A DNA stretch of 64,000 nucleotides from Clostridia bacterium (lineage in GTDB: Bacteria > Bacillota > Clostridia > Christensenellales > Borkfalkiaceae): positions 1 through 64,000 of the forward strand of contig CAAFMS010000026.1 in the NCBI GenBank assembly GCA_900764105.1, given 5' to 3'. The notes below the pieces were generated by a model, which was not told the origin of the DNA, made no database searches, and saw only the letters and a program-made list of their open reading frames with translations. Position numbers and translations under genes: made by a program. Shown piece by piece: positions 26,044-34,144 of this stretch. Position 1 is the stretch's first letter. Each line of letters begins with the position of its first letter.

Positions 26044-26613
26044 TTAATTTTTGGCGTTTTCTTCTAAATTGAGCGTTTTTGCCCACGCGAGAACTATTTC
26101 TTCGGCGACCGCTTCGGGGGATTTCCCCGTCGTATCGATAACCAAAGCGTAGTTAGTCATATTCATTATATCGACGCCGTAAAACTTTTTATATCTCTGG
26201 ATTTCGCTCTCCCGCCTTTCTTTCAGCCTCTTGAAAGCCTCCTCGGGAGACTGATAGGTTTCGTCGATACGCTTTGCGTACAATACCCTTTCCGCCGCCT
26301 CTTCGGGATTACATTTAAGATAAACGCTGAACGCGCTCGGCACGAAGTACCACGCCATACGCGAATCGAAAATGTAACTGCCCTCTTTTTTCTCGTAAGC
26401 GGCAAGACTGTCGTCGAGTTCTTTGTCGAGTTCGGGATGAGATTCCTGATACTGGTTGAACTCGGTCGTATCCATGCCGAGTTTTTCAGCCATTTCTCTT
26501 TGAATTTTACCGATAGAAATCACGTCGGCGCAAAATCTCTTTTGCAAAATCTGTCCGACGGTGCTTTTTCCGCTTCCGAGATCGCCTGCAAGCGATATTC
26601 TGAAATAAGACAT
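26044..26613 (-). CDS. Cytidylate kinase-like P-loop NMP kinase
   Basis: A 189-residue protein with P-loop GDLGSGKSTVG (10-20), the NMP-site DSRMAWYFVP and the lid-like RRESEIQRYKKFYG. It resembles the short archaeal-type/AAA_33 cytidylate kinase family rather than bacterial Cmk. The likely reaction is NMP to NDP phosphorylation, but the nucleotide is uncertain. First gene in the unit with lysS and the glycosidase, 18 bases before lysS. Confidence 0.75.
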   Translation of the reverse strand: MSYFRISLAGDLGSGKSTVGQILQKRFCADVISIGKIQREMAEKLGMDTTEFNQYQESHPELDKELDDSLAAYEKKEGSYIFDSRMAWYFVPSAFSVYLKCNPEEAAERVLYAKRIDETYQSPEEAFKRLKERRESEIQRYKKFYGVDIMNMTNYALVIDTTGKSPEAVAEEIVLAWAKTLNLEENAKN

Positions 26614-26650
26614 ATATTTCCTGTTCCTTCGCGCCCGATCGACGCTTTTA

Positions 26651-26709
26651 TAGGGATAGTCCCTACTGTAAATTTTCTTTATTATATATGATTTTTACCG
26701 CTTTGTCAA
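26651..26709 (-). promoter_or_regulatory. Perfect-consensus promoter with a palindrome in the leader
   Basis: Minus-strand TTGACA (26704-26709), 17 bases, TATAAT (26681-26686): a complete match to the vegetative consensus. A palindrome TAGGGA...TCCCTA (26651-26665) lies about 10-25 bases into the transcript and could be an operator or a small leader hairpin. Just upstream, at about 26710-26742, GGCTAA...TTAGCC encloses CGTC...GACG, a longer hairpin without a T run. Confidence 0.8.
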
Positions 26710-26747
26710 GGCTAAAATCGTCAAACGACGTTAAATTAGCCCTAATA

Positions 26748-28604
26748 TTATTTTTTACTCATCAAAAGAGCCGCCGCGCCGAGAACGCCCGCCTCGTTTC
26801 CGAGTTTAGCGATTGCGATAGGACACTTAGGACCTAATTTTCCCGCGAATATTTCCCTGTCAACTACTTTCTGCAAAGGCTTTATCAGATTATCGCCCTG
26901 AGCGCAGACGCCGCCGCCGAGCATAACGGTATGCGGACGGAATATGTTGGCTATGTTCGCTATTCCGCAGCCGAGCATTTCGATATAGTTATCGACTACC
27001 TCTTTCGCATACTTATCGTCGTTCATATAATCGAATGCAGTCTTACCCGTCACATTATCGGTCGAACCGATCTCCCACATTTTGCTGTCCTTGTGATTTT
27101 CCATAGCCCTTTTCGTATCTCTTATGAGGGCGGTAGCCGAAGCATAGGCTTCGAGACAACCTTTTCTTCCGCAAGTACACTGTTCTCCGCCGTGAGCGAT
27201 TACCATGTGTCCGAGTTCCGCGCCCGCCGACTTGTTACCTTCGACCAGTTGATTGCCGACGATAATACCGCCGCCGACTCCCGTGCCGAGAGTTAAAAGT
27301 ATACTGTCGTCAACGTCGCTGCCCGCTCCGTACATTGCTTCGCCGAGAGCGGCGACGTTGGCGTCGTTCGCGATAGATACCGGAAGCCCTGTTCTATTCG
27401 TCAACCCCTCCGCTATGCGAAGATGATGCCATTGAAGGTTGTTTGAAAATACAACCACACCGTTTTTGCTGTCTATCATTCCGGGAACGCCCATACCGAT
27501 TCCTTCGGTATCTCTTCCCGATATTCCGCTTTTTTCGAGCAACGACGAAACGAGGAACGCAACGTTGTCCATAACTTTTTCGCCGCCCTTTTCCGACTCG
27601 GTAGGCGTTTTATCCATAACTATTACCTCTCCGAGGTCGTTGACTATTCCGCCTTTTATAAACGTGCCGCCGAGGTCGATGCCGACATAATACTTTCTCA
27701 CTTCCGCCATAATAACTTTCATATCTCCCGTAAGTATTGTTTTTCCGCTATCCGCCGTAACGAAGAACGAGTCGCCTTTTTTCGCCGCGTTGTCTCCGAC
27801 TTTTCCCTCGCCCTCTATACAGGTTACGGAAAGAAAAGATCCTTTGCCGACGTCAAAAACCCTTTCGCCGTTTACCTCGCAACTATACGCCGAGAAATAC
27901 TTGGAAGCCCCTATAAGGGTTCTGCCGTTCATCTCTACGTCGGTAAAGCGTTTTTCGAGTTTTTTAAAGTTGATTACTTTTATCGCCTTTTCCAGATGAA
28001 GCGGTCTTTCTTTGCCGTCCGCTCCTTTACGTTTATAATCGTAAACCCTGTAAGTAAGATTGCTGTTTTGCTGAATCTCGCATACCGTAACGCCTTTTCC
28101 GATTGCGTGAACCGTTCCCGACTTTATGAAATACCACTCGCCCTTTTTTACGGGAAAGAAGTTTAAAAGATCAAGCACCGTTCCGTTTTCAACCGCTTTC
28201 ATAAAGGTATCTTTGTCGGTATCTTCCTTAAAGCCGAGATAAATGCCCGCGCCTTCGTCGTTATCGACTACGTACCACATTTCGGTCTTGCCGTACTGCC
28301 CCTCGTTTTTCAGGGCGTATTCGTCGTCGGGGTGAACCTGAACGGACAAATTCTCCTTTGCGTCGATAAGTTTTATAAGCGTCGGAAAATCTTCGAACGA
28401 AGAAAGGTTGGTTCCGAGTTCTTCTTTCGTAAGAACCTCCTTTAACGTTCTTCCGTCCGCAATTTTCGTAAGTCCGTCTTTATGAAAAGAAAGTTCCCAA
28501 CTTTCGGCAATTTTATCCTTATCGGATACCTTGCCGTAATCTCTCAATTTGTTACCGCCCCAGATATAGTCTTTCGTCTCGGGGTATAATCTATAAATAC
28601 TCAT
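26748..28604 (-). CDS. Fusion: mannose-6-phosphate isomerase (N) - ROK sugar kinase (C)
   Basis: A 618-residue protein from one frame. Residues 1-303 are a class I phosphomannose isomerase: metal ligands in QVHPDD (89-94), EMW (108-110) and the later CEIQQNSNLTYRVYDY signature. From residue 305 a complete ROK kinase starts: ATP motif GIDLGGTFIKGG, sugar-binding NDANVAALGEA, and the ROK zinc motif CTCGRKGCLE. It could phosphorylate mannose (or another hexose) and isomerise the product to fructose 6-phosphate in one polypeptide. The promoter geometry predicts a leaderless mRNA: no ribosome site precedes the ATG. Confidence 0.93.
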   Translation of the reverse strand: MSIYRLYPETKDYIWGGNKLRDYGKVSDKDKIAESWELSFHKDGLTKIADGRTLKEVLTKEELGTNLSSFEDFPTLIKLIDAKENLSVQVHPDDEYALKNEGQYGKTEMWYVVDNDEGAGIYLGFKEDTDKDTFMKAVENGTVLDLLNFFPVKKGEWYFIKSGTVHAIGKGVTVCEIQQNSNLTYRVYDYKRKGADGKERPLHLEKAIKVINFKKLEKRFTDVEMNGRTLIGASKYFSAYSCEVNGERVFDVGKGSFLSVTCIEGEGKVGDNAAKKGDSFFVTADSGKTILTGDMKVIMAEVRKYYVGIDLGGTFIKGGIVNDLGEVIVMDKTPTESEKGGEKVMDNVAFLVSSLLEKSGISGRDTEGIGMGVPGMIDSKNGVVVFSNNLQWHHLRIAEGLTNRTGLPVSIANDANVAALGEAMYGAGSDVDDSILLTLGTGVGGGIIVGNQLVEGNKSAGAELGHMVIAHGGEQCTCGRKGCLEAYASATALIRDTKRAMENHKDSKMWEIGSTDNVTGKTAFDYMNDDKYAKEVVDNYIEMLGCGIANIANIFRPHTVMLGGGVCAQGDNLIKPLQKVVDREIFAGKLGPKCPIAIAKLGNEAGVLGAAALLMSKK

Positions 28605-28610
28605 ATTTAT

Positions 28611-28639
28611 ATTGTATTATTTTTCTTGTTCATTGTCAA
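28611..28639 (-). promoter_or_regulatory. Promoter of the isomerase-kinase fusion, leaderless geometry
   Basis: Minus-strand TTGACA (28634-28639), 17 bases, TACAAT (28611-28616). Only six bases separate the -10 element from the ATG (28602-28604), so transcription should start at or next to the A of the start codon. Confidence 0.8.
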
Positions 28640-28646
28640 CATTTAC

Positions 28647-28675
28647 TTGCGTTTTTCAGAGAATTTTGGTATTAT
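28647..28675 (+). promoter_or_regulatory. Divergent promoter of the HAD nucleotidase gene, leaderless geometry
   Basis: TTGCGT (28647-28652), 17 bases, TATTAT (28670-28675), then six bases to ATG at 28682. It has the same six-base -10-to-ATG distance as the divergent neighbour, and no ribosome site. The -35 is a weaker match. Confidence 0.6.
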
Positions 28676-28681
28676 TCGGTT

Positions 28682-29368
28682 ATGAAATACGATATTTTTT
28701 TATTTGACGCGGACGATACGCTGTTCGACTTTTACAATACGGGCAAAAAAAGTTTTCTGAAAGCCTGCCGAGATAAAGGCGTTCCCGCAGTCGAAACCGA
28801 TTACGATATTTACAGCGACATAAATCAGAAACGTTGGGACTTATTTTCAAAAGGACTTATGGATAAACGCTCTGTCGTCATCGGCAGGTTTGATGAATAC
28901 AAGACGGTAAAAAACGTAGACTTCGACTCCGAGGAGTTTTATGAAAAATACGAAAAGAACCTTTCCGAAACGTGCATTCTTTTCCCCGAGACCGTTGAAG
29001 TTTTGACACACCTCAAATCAAAGGGCGTGAGAAATTATATAATCACGAACGGTTTGAAAACGGTTCAGCGGAACAGACTTTCCCTCTCGGGGCTTTATCC
29101 GCTTTTAGACGGCGTATTTATTTCCGACGAAATGGGCGTTACCAAGCCGCAGAAAGAATACTTCGATTTAGTCGAAAAGGGAATACCGAATTTCGATAAA
29201 GAAAAAACGCTTATAGTCGGCGACTCGCTTGTGTCGGATATTTCGCTCGGAAACAACAACGGAATAGATACTTGCCTTATAAACAGAAGCGGCAAGAAAA
29301 TCGAAAGCGAAGTGCCGTACGTTTATGAAATCGGAAATTTAAAGGAACTCTACAAATTCGTAGAATAA
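28682..29368 (+). CDS. yjjG: YjjG-family HAD noncanonical pyrimidine nucleotidase
   Basis: A HAD hydrolase of 228 residues: motif I FLFDADDTLFDF, motif II IITNGLKTVQRNRL, motif III lysine in GVTKPQKEYF and motif IV LIVGDSLVSDISLGNNNG. The DADDTLFDF variant and the length match the YjjG/YfnB (TIGR02254) group, house-cleaning 5'-nucleotidases that remove modified pyrimidine nucleotides. Divergent from the isomerase-kinase gene with a 77-base shared promoter region. Confidence 0.88.
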   Translation: MKYDIFLFDADDTLFDFYNTGKKSFLKACRDKGVPAVETDYDIYSDINQKRWDLFSKGLMDKRSVVIGRFDEYKTVKNVDFDSEEFYEKYEKNLSETCILFPETVEVLTHLKSKGVRNYIITNGLKTVQRNRLSLSGLYPLLDGVFISDEMGVTKPQKEYFDLVEKGIPNFDKEKTLIVGDSLVSDISLGNNNGIDTCLINRSGKKIESEVPYVYEIGNLKELYKFVE

Positions 29369-29424
29369 AACTCGTCTCCCCGTCTCTTTTAGGAGGTCGA
29401 TTTTCAAGCAAAAAATCTAACCAT

Positions 29425-29721
29425 ACTTGCTTTCCCATTTGGCACAGTCTATTTAACGCATATCGTTTCGCTTCCTCCTTCGGGGGTAAATTCCTCCGTT
29501 GAAGCGGAGGAAATGTCGCAAAGCGACAAAAGAGGCAGGAAGTGGGTTGACGGAATGAAATGGAAGTTAAGCCGATAGGGGATAAAAACGATAAGCAATA
29601 AAAAGTAGTGATTTATTGTCCCCTTCCGTCTCGTCTCACTATTGCTCGCCGAGCCACCTTCCCCGAAGGTGACGGCAACAGATAAATCGTAATCAAAACT
29701 TTTCCCACAGGGGAAAGCAAG
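29425..29721. repeat. Non-coding segment bounded by inverted CTTGCTTTCCC repeats
   Basis: ACTTGCTTTCCC (29425-29436) and GGGGAAAGCAAG (29710-29721) are inverted. Between them are several small hairpins: CCTCCGTTGAAGCGGAGG, TCGCAAAGCGA and CACCTTCCCCGAAGGTG. No ORF with a plausible start fills it. It resembles a decayed small mobile element; the same end sequence occurs at 11286. The flanks 29369-29424 and 29722-29782 show nothing further. Confidence 0.45.
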
Positions 29722-29775
29722 AATAATAACAACGTTTAAAAAATGTAGTGATATTTGGAATTCAATACAAAAACG

Positions 29776-29812
29776 ACATAAAAAAATTGCGAGCGTTAAA
29801 ACTCGCAATTTT
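29776..29812 (-). terminator. Terminator of the lipoprotein gene
   Basis: AAAATTGCGAG (29783-29793) pairs with CTCGCAATTTT (29802-29812) around an eight-base loop. On the minus strand it is followed by a run of seven T, placing it 16 bases after the stop of the 29828 gene. Confidence 0.8.
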
Positions 29813-29827
29813 AATTTTATTTAAACG

Positions 29828-30256
29828 TTAATTTGCCGCTTTGACGCCCGCTTTCGTTCCTATATAAACTACTTTGCCGGACATACCGCTCTTTATGTCG
29901 GTTTTCGTGTCGTTTTCTTTATCTTTCTTTTTAACTTCATCGTAAAGTTTTCTGGAAATCTCATTAACTTTCTTCGCAGAATCCGCGTCTTTGCAGTAAA
30001 CTATTAAGACGGTTTCGCCATCCGCGTTAGTTGCCCACAAAGAGGATACTATATTTTGGGGGAAAGTTGCGCCGTAAGGAACGAGGGTAACAACTTTAAT
30101 AGCCGCCGTAACGACTGTATCGTCTACCGCATAGCCGTTCTTTTTCAGGTTCTCTTTCGCTTTGGCGGGATCGGACGGTACGCCGCACGAACATACGGTA
30201 ACAGCGGTGATTGCTATAAGCATAGCCGCAAGCATTGCTTTCAAAAATTTCTTCAT
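29828..30256 (-). CDS. Small predicted lipoprotein
   Basis: A protein of 142 residues starting at ATG 30254-30256, chosen because AGGAG lies nine bases before it and a signal peptide follows directly (MKKFLKAMLAAMLIAITAVT, then VCSCG with the lipidation cysteine at about residue 24). An upstream in-frame start exists but has no support. The mature domain (about 115 residues) has alternating strands and a central IVSSLWATNADGETVLIVYC; no family was recognised. It has its own terminator at 29776-29812. Confidence 0.72.
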   Translation of the reverse strand: MKKFLKAMLAAMLIAITAVTVCSCGVPSDPAKAKENLKKNGYAVDDTVVTAAIKVVTLVPYGATFPQNIVSSLWATNADGETVLIVYCKDADSAKKVNEISRKLYDEVKKKDKENDTKTDIKSGMSGKVVYIGTKAGVKAAN

Positions 30257-30359
30257 AATTTTCAACTCCTTTTTTTTGCAAAATTGCTTTTGCATTACTC
30301 TTGCTCTATTGTAGCACACCGAACAGAATTTGACAACAGTTTTCCTGTGAAAATTTTGT

Positions 30360-31016
30360 TTATTTTTTTAAATCCGAAATCGCCTGTTTTACGTCGCTCG
30401 CGCCGAACACCGCGCTGCCGGCAACCAACACGTCGCAACCTGCTTCTCTCGCTTTCACGCAAGTCTCATCGTTTATGCCGCCGTCTATCTCCAAAAGGCA
30501 ATTATATCCGTTATCATCGATGATTTTACGAACTTTTACGCATTTTGCAAGAACGTCGGATATAAATTTCTGACCGCCGAATCCGGGGAATACGCTCATT
30601 ATCAGAACCATATCGCAAAGAGGAATATACTTCTCCGCCTTTTCTATGTCCGTATCGGGATTTACGACGAGTCCGCATTTTACTCCGTACGATTTTATGA
30701 GTTTTAAAACGTCGCCGAGTTCTTCTCCGCACGCTTCGTAATGCACCGTGATATAGTCCGCGCCCGCCTTAGCGAATTTTTCGACGTATTTTTCGGGGTG
30801 AACAATCATAAGGTGACAGTCGAGCGGAAGCCTCGTAAGTTTTCTTAAGTCGGCTACCATTTTAATTCCGAACGTGATATTCGGAACGAACACTCCGTCC
30901 ATAACGTCGAGGTGGACTATATCCGCGCCGCCCTCTTCTATTCTCTTCAACTCCTCGCCCATAATCGCAAAATTCGCCGAGAGCATCGAGGGCGCAATTT
31001 TAATTTCTCTTTCCAT
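30360..31016 (-). CDS. rpe: Ribulose-phosphate 3-epimerase
   Basis: A TIM-barrel of 218 residues for ribulose-5-phosphate/xylulose-5-phosphate interconversion in the pentose phosphate pathway. Metal and catalytic motifs: IAPSMLSANF, HLDVMDGVFVPNITFG, LDCHLMI, MSVFPGFGGQKF and LEIDGGI near 174-180, phosphate-binding VAGSAVFG. It overlaps rsgA by 17 bases and ends the priA-rpe cluster. Confidence 0.96.
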   Translation of the reverse strand: MEREIKIAPSMLSANFAIMGEELKRIEEGGADIVHLDVMDGVFVPNITFGIKMVADLRKLTRLPLDCHLMIVHPEKYVEKFAKAGADYITVHYEACGEELGDVLKLIKSYGVKCGLVVNPDTDIEKAEKYIPLCDMVLIMSVFPGFGGQKFISDVLAKCVKVRKIIDDNGYNCLLEIDGGINDETCVKAREAGCDVLVAGSAVFGASDVKQAISDLKK

Positions 31017-31902
31017 AGTTCTTTCCTTCTTTCGCTTCTTTATATATTTCGGTATACCTTAAATACCGTTCTTTATTTATTTTACCCTCCTCGACTGCCC
31101 GTTTAATCATACAGTCGGGTTCTTTCAGATGTTTACAATCGGTAAAGCGACACTTGCCGAGATAGGGTATAAACTCGGGATAAGACTCGGGCAAATCTTC
31201 CGCTTTTACGCTTATTTCGAGAGAAGTAAATCCGGGGGTGTCCATAAGTTTTGCACCGCCACCGTTCACAATTTCAGAAACGGTAGTAGTCTGTTTGCCT
31301 CTTTTAGTCTTTTCGCTGAGTTCGCCCACTCTTCCGTCGTGTCCGAAAAATTTATTCAGAACGGAAGTCTTACCGACTGCGGACTGTCCCGTCAAAACCA
31401 CGAGTTTGCCTTTGACGTATTCCGAAAACTCGTTCAAGCCGTCGCCCGTCTTTGCCGAGACCTGAAAAATTCTTCCGACCGCACCCGAATAATTCTCGAT
31501 AATCTTTTTCGCGATTTCCCCGTCTATATCGAGTTTATTGACGACTATTACGACTTCAGTTCCGCTCAGAAAACACACGCTTATGAGTTTATCGATGAGA
31601 TAAAAATCGGGAACGGGCGGCGAGCCGACGACTATCGCGACGACGTCTACGTTAGCAACGTTCGGGCGATAGAGCCTGTTCTTTCTCGGCATTACGCCCG
31701 TAATAACTCCGTTCTCTACCGTCACGAAATCGCCCGTCACTATTCCGTCCGCTTTGATTTTCAGCGAGCCTTTCGCCGTACATTCCGTTACTTTGCCGTC
31801 GATTTCCGCAAAGTATTTACCCGAACGTATCTTTACAATTCTTGCCGTACTCAGAACTTTTCTTCTCCTTTCTCCAAAAACTTTCTGCGAAGTTGACCGC
31901 AC
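31000..31902 (-). CDS. rsgA: Ribosome small-subunit-dependent GTPase A
   Basis: A circularly permuted GTPase that matures the 30S subunit: OB-fold N-terminus, G4 VVNKLDI, then P-loop GQSAVGKTS, G3 DTPGF and a zinc knuckle CRFTDCKHLKEPDC. About 300 residues from GTG 31902. A better biological start may be CTG 31852-31854, which overlaps the rlmN stop as CTGA, has AAAGGAG ten bases upstream and gives a start at STARIVKI, where the OB fold begins. The GTG has GGAG only one base upstream, too close. Confidence 0.93.
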   Translation of the reverse strand: MRSTSQKVFGERRRKVLSTARIVKIRSGKYFAEIDGKVTECTAKGSLKIKADGIVTGDFVTVENGVITGVMPRKNRLYRPNVANVDVVAIVVGSPPVPDFYLIDKLISVCFLSGTEVVIVVNKLDIDGEIAKKIIENYSGAVGRIFQVSAKTGDGLNEFSEYVKGKLVVLTGQSAVGKTSVLNKFFGHDGRVGELSEKTKRGKQTTTVSEIVNGGGAKLMDTPGFTSLEISVKAEDLPESYPEFIPYLGKCRFTDCKHLKEPDCMIKRAVEEGKINKERYLRYTEIYKEAKEGKNYGKRN

Positions 31903-32903
31903 GCTCCGTCTATATCGACGCCCATTTGCCTCCTGACCGTTGCAGACACGCCGCCCTTTTCGAGCGTTTCCGCAAATCTGTACGCAACCTTATCGGAAGT
32001 CGCTTCGAGATTTTTCTCTTTGACCGCGTTAAGCCTTATTATATTGACGTGACACGGTCTGCCTTTCAAAAGCCGTATCAACTCGTCCGAACACTCTTTC
32101 GAATCGTTCTGCCCTTTGACGAGAGAATATTCGAATATATACCTCCTGCCCGTCTTTTCAAAATAGTTCGAGCAGGCGTCGAGAATTTCTTTCACTTTAT
32201 ACTTCTTCGCTATCGGCATCAGTTCTTTGCGTTTTTCGTCGAACGGATTATGTAGCGATACGGTTAAATTTACGTCTAACCCCTCTTCCGCCAAGCGGTA
32301 CATATTAGGAACAAGTCCCGAGGTCGATAAACTCACGTTTCGGGGCGATACGTTAAGCCCCTTTTCGTCGGATAAAAGCCTTAAAAACTTTATCACTTCG
32401 TCGTAATTATCCAAAGGCTCGCCGCTACCCATCAAAACTACGTTCGTAACGTTTCTTTTATCGAGCGTTCCGCCGAGCAATCTGTTTACGACGGCGACTT
32501 CGGAATATATCTCCCCCGCCGTAAGGTTTCTTACAAGTCCGCCTATTCCCGAAGCGCAGAACGCGCAGCCCATACGGCAGCCAACCTGCGTGGAAACGCA
32601 TTGAGTTATACCGTATTTGTATTTCATAACGACCGTTTCTATAACGTTACCGTCCCACAACCTTAAAAGGTGTTTTTCCGTGCCGTCTGTTTCAGAACGC
32701 TTGGTTTCGATTATTTCGACAGCCGTTTCCGCATACTCGGCTTTAAGTCTGTCGCGAAGTTCTTTCGATATGTTTGTAATTTCCGAAATACTCCTGCCTG
32801 CCGCAAGGCCCTTGAAGATCTGCTCGGCTCTATACGGTTTCTCTCCGTATCCTACGAGAAGCGTTTTCAGTTCGGAAACGTTTAAATCTTGTAATACTTT
32901 CAT
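31851..32903 (-). CDS. rlmN: Dual-specificity 23S rRNA/tRNA adenine-C2 methyltransferase RlmN
   Basis: A radical SAM enzyme of 350 residues that methylates A2503 of 23S rRNA and A37 of some tRNAs. Cluster cysteines are Cys109, Cys113 and Cys116 in CRMGCAFC; GSGEPLDNYDEV and SLSTSGLVPNM follow as in RlmN. The methyl-carrying cysteine lies in the C-terminal part (GACGQLR). It starts inside the end of rsmB (ATGA overlap). Confidence 0.96.
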   Translation of the reverse strand: MKVLQDLNVSELKTLLVGYGEKPYRAEQIFKGLAAGRSISEITNISKELRDRLKAEYAETAVEIIETKRSETDGTEKHLLRLWDGNVIETVVMKYKYGITQCVSTQVGCRMGCAFCASGIGGLVRNLTAGEIYSEVAVVNRLLGGTLDKRNVTNVVLMGSGEPLDNYDEVIKFLRLLSDEKGLNVSPRNVSLSTSGLVPNMYRLAEEGLDVNLTVSLHNPFDEKRKELMPIAKKYKVKEILDACSNYFEKTGRRYIFEYSLVKGQNDSKECSDELIRLLKGRPCHVNIIRLNAVKEKNLEATSDKVAYRFAETLEKGGVSATVRRQMGVDIDGACGQLRRKFLEKGEEKF

Positions 32904-34144
32904 TGTTTTTTGAATTTGCAGATATAAAAACCCGCACCGTAAGAGATATTCGGGAAAAACGACGAGCCGACTTTCATTTGCTTATGACAAAGCGGCGAAT
33001 TTGTCTTTTCCTCTGCGAACTCCGAATGTTTCTTCAAAAAGTCGATACAGTTTTCCTCGTTTTCGGCTTTAAAAATCGAACAAGTCGAATAATACAGACT
33101 GCCGCCGTCTTTGACGTATTTCGAACAGGTTTCCAGAATCTTCCGCTGAGTATTAACGAGCGACTTAACGTCGTCGTCCGTTCTGCGAAGTTTAATATCG
33201 GGATTATCTCCCGTAACGCCGTAGCCGCTGCAAGGAACGTCGCAAAGCACCGCGTCGAATTTTCCCTCGTATTCGGGATTGAAAACGGAAGAATCGCCCG
33301 AGACGGCAAAAACGTTGTTTTTGCCCATTCTTTCGGCGTATTCTTTAATCAGTTCGACCCTATGAGGATGTAATTCCTGCGAAACGACCAAAGCGAATTT
33401 ATCCGCAAGATTTACGCTTTTACCGCCGGGCGCGGCGCATGCGTCGAACAGTTTTTCGCCGCCGCCTATAAGGTCGCAAATCGCAACGCTGCCTATCGAC
33501 TGAAAGGTATAAACGCCTTTATCGAAGTCCTCGTCGCGTTTAAATCCCTTTACGAAAAACGTGTTTGAAAACGGGGTCTTTTCAAAGTTCCACCGTCTGT
33601 CTTCGAGATACTTCTCCCCGTCTGAATTTACGTTGAACCTTACCGCAGTTCTCTCGCTTTGCGTCTTGAAAAGAGCCTCGGCTTCCTCTTTGCCGTAATC
33701 TCGCAAAAGTCTTTTTACGGCGAATATCGGAAGGGAATATTTTACCGATAGCCTCTCGGTTTCGTCCGTCGGCAGCGGTATTTCGGTTTTGATATACTTC
33801 CTGAGTATCGCGTTGACGAATCCCGAAGTTCCCCCTTTGCCGAGTTTCTTGACGAGTTCCACCGCCGTATCGACTACCGCGTAAGGGGCGGTTTCGAGAT
33901 ACTTAATCGAATAGAACGCGATTTTCAGAATAGTTCTTATAGCCTGCTTGGGGCGTTTGTCGCACAGATAGTTTATCGAATATTCGAGTTCGATATCTTT
34001 ATCCAGAACGCCGTAACAGATTTTCGTCGTATGAGGTCTGTTCTTCTCTTCGATGAAGATATCCGCCATAGCCCGCTTTAAATACGCGCCGTCCGAATAA
34101 ACGGAAGTCAGTATTCTGTAACTGTCGTAAAAAACGTTTAACAT
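32900..34144 (-). CDS. rsmB: 16S rRNA cytosine-C5 methyltransferase RsmB
   Basis: A 414-residue protein: N-terminal NusB-like RNA-binding domain (1-130), then a Rossmann methyltransferase domain with FDACAAPGGKSV (SAM site), DVPCSGYGV and the catalytic YYSTCSIF. It makes m5C967 in 16S rRNA. It overlaps fmt by seven bases and rlmN by four, within a tightly packed translation/priming operon. Confidence 0.94.
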   Translation of the reverse strand: MLNVFYDSYRILTSVYSDGAYLKRAMADIFIEEKNRPHTTKICYGVLDKDIELEYSINYLCDKRPKQAIRTILKIAFYSIKYLETAPYAVVDTAVELVKKLGKGGTSGFVNAILRKYIKTEIPLPTDETERLSVKYSLPIFAVKRLLRDYGKEEAEALFKTQSERTAVRFNVNSDGEKYLEDRRWNFEKTPFSNTFFVKGFKRDEDFDKGVYTFQSIGSVAICDLIGGGEKLFDACAAPGGKSVNLADKFALVVSQELHPHRVELIKEYAERMGKNNVFAVSGDSSVFNPEYEGKFDAVLCDVPCSGYGVTGDNPDIKLRRTDDDVKSLVNTQRKILETCSKYVKDGGSLYYSTCSIFKAENEENCIDFLKKHSEFAEEKTNSPLCHKQMKVGSSFFPNISYGAGFYICKFKKQ

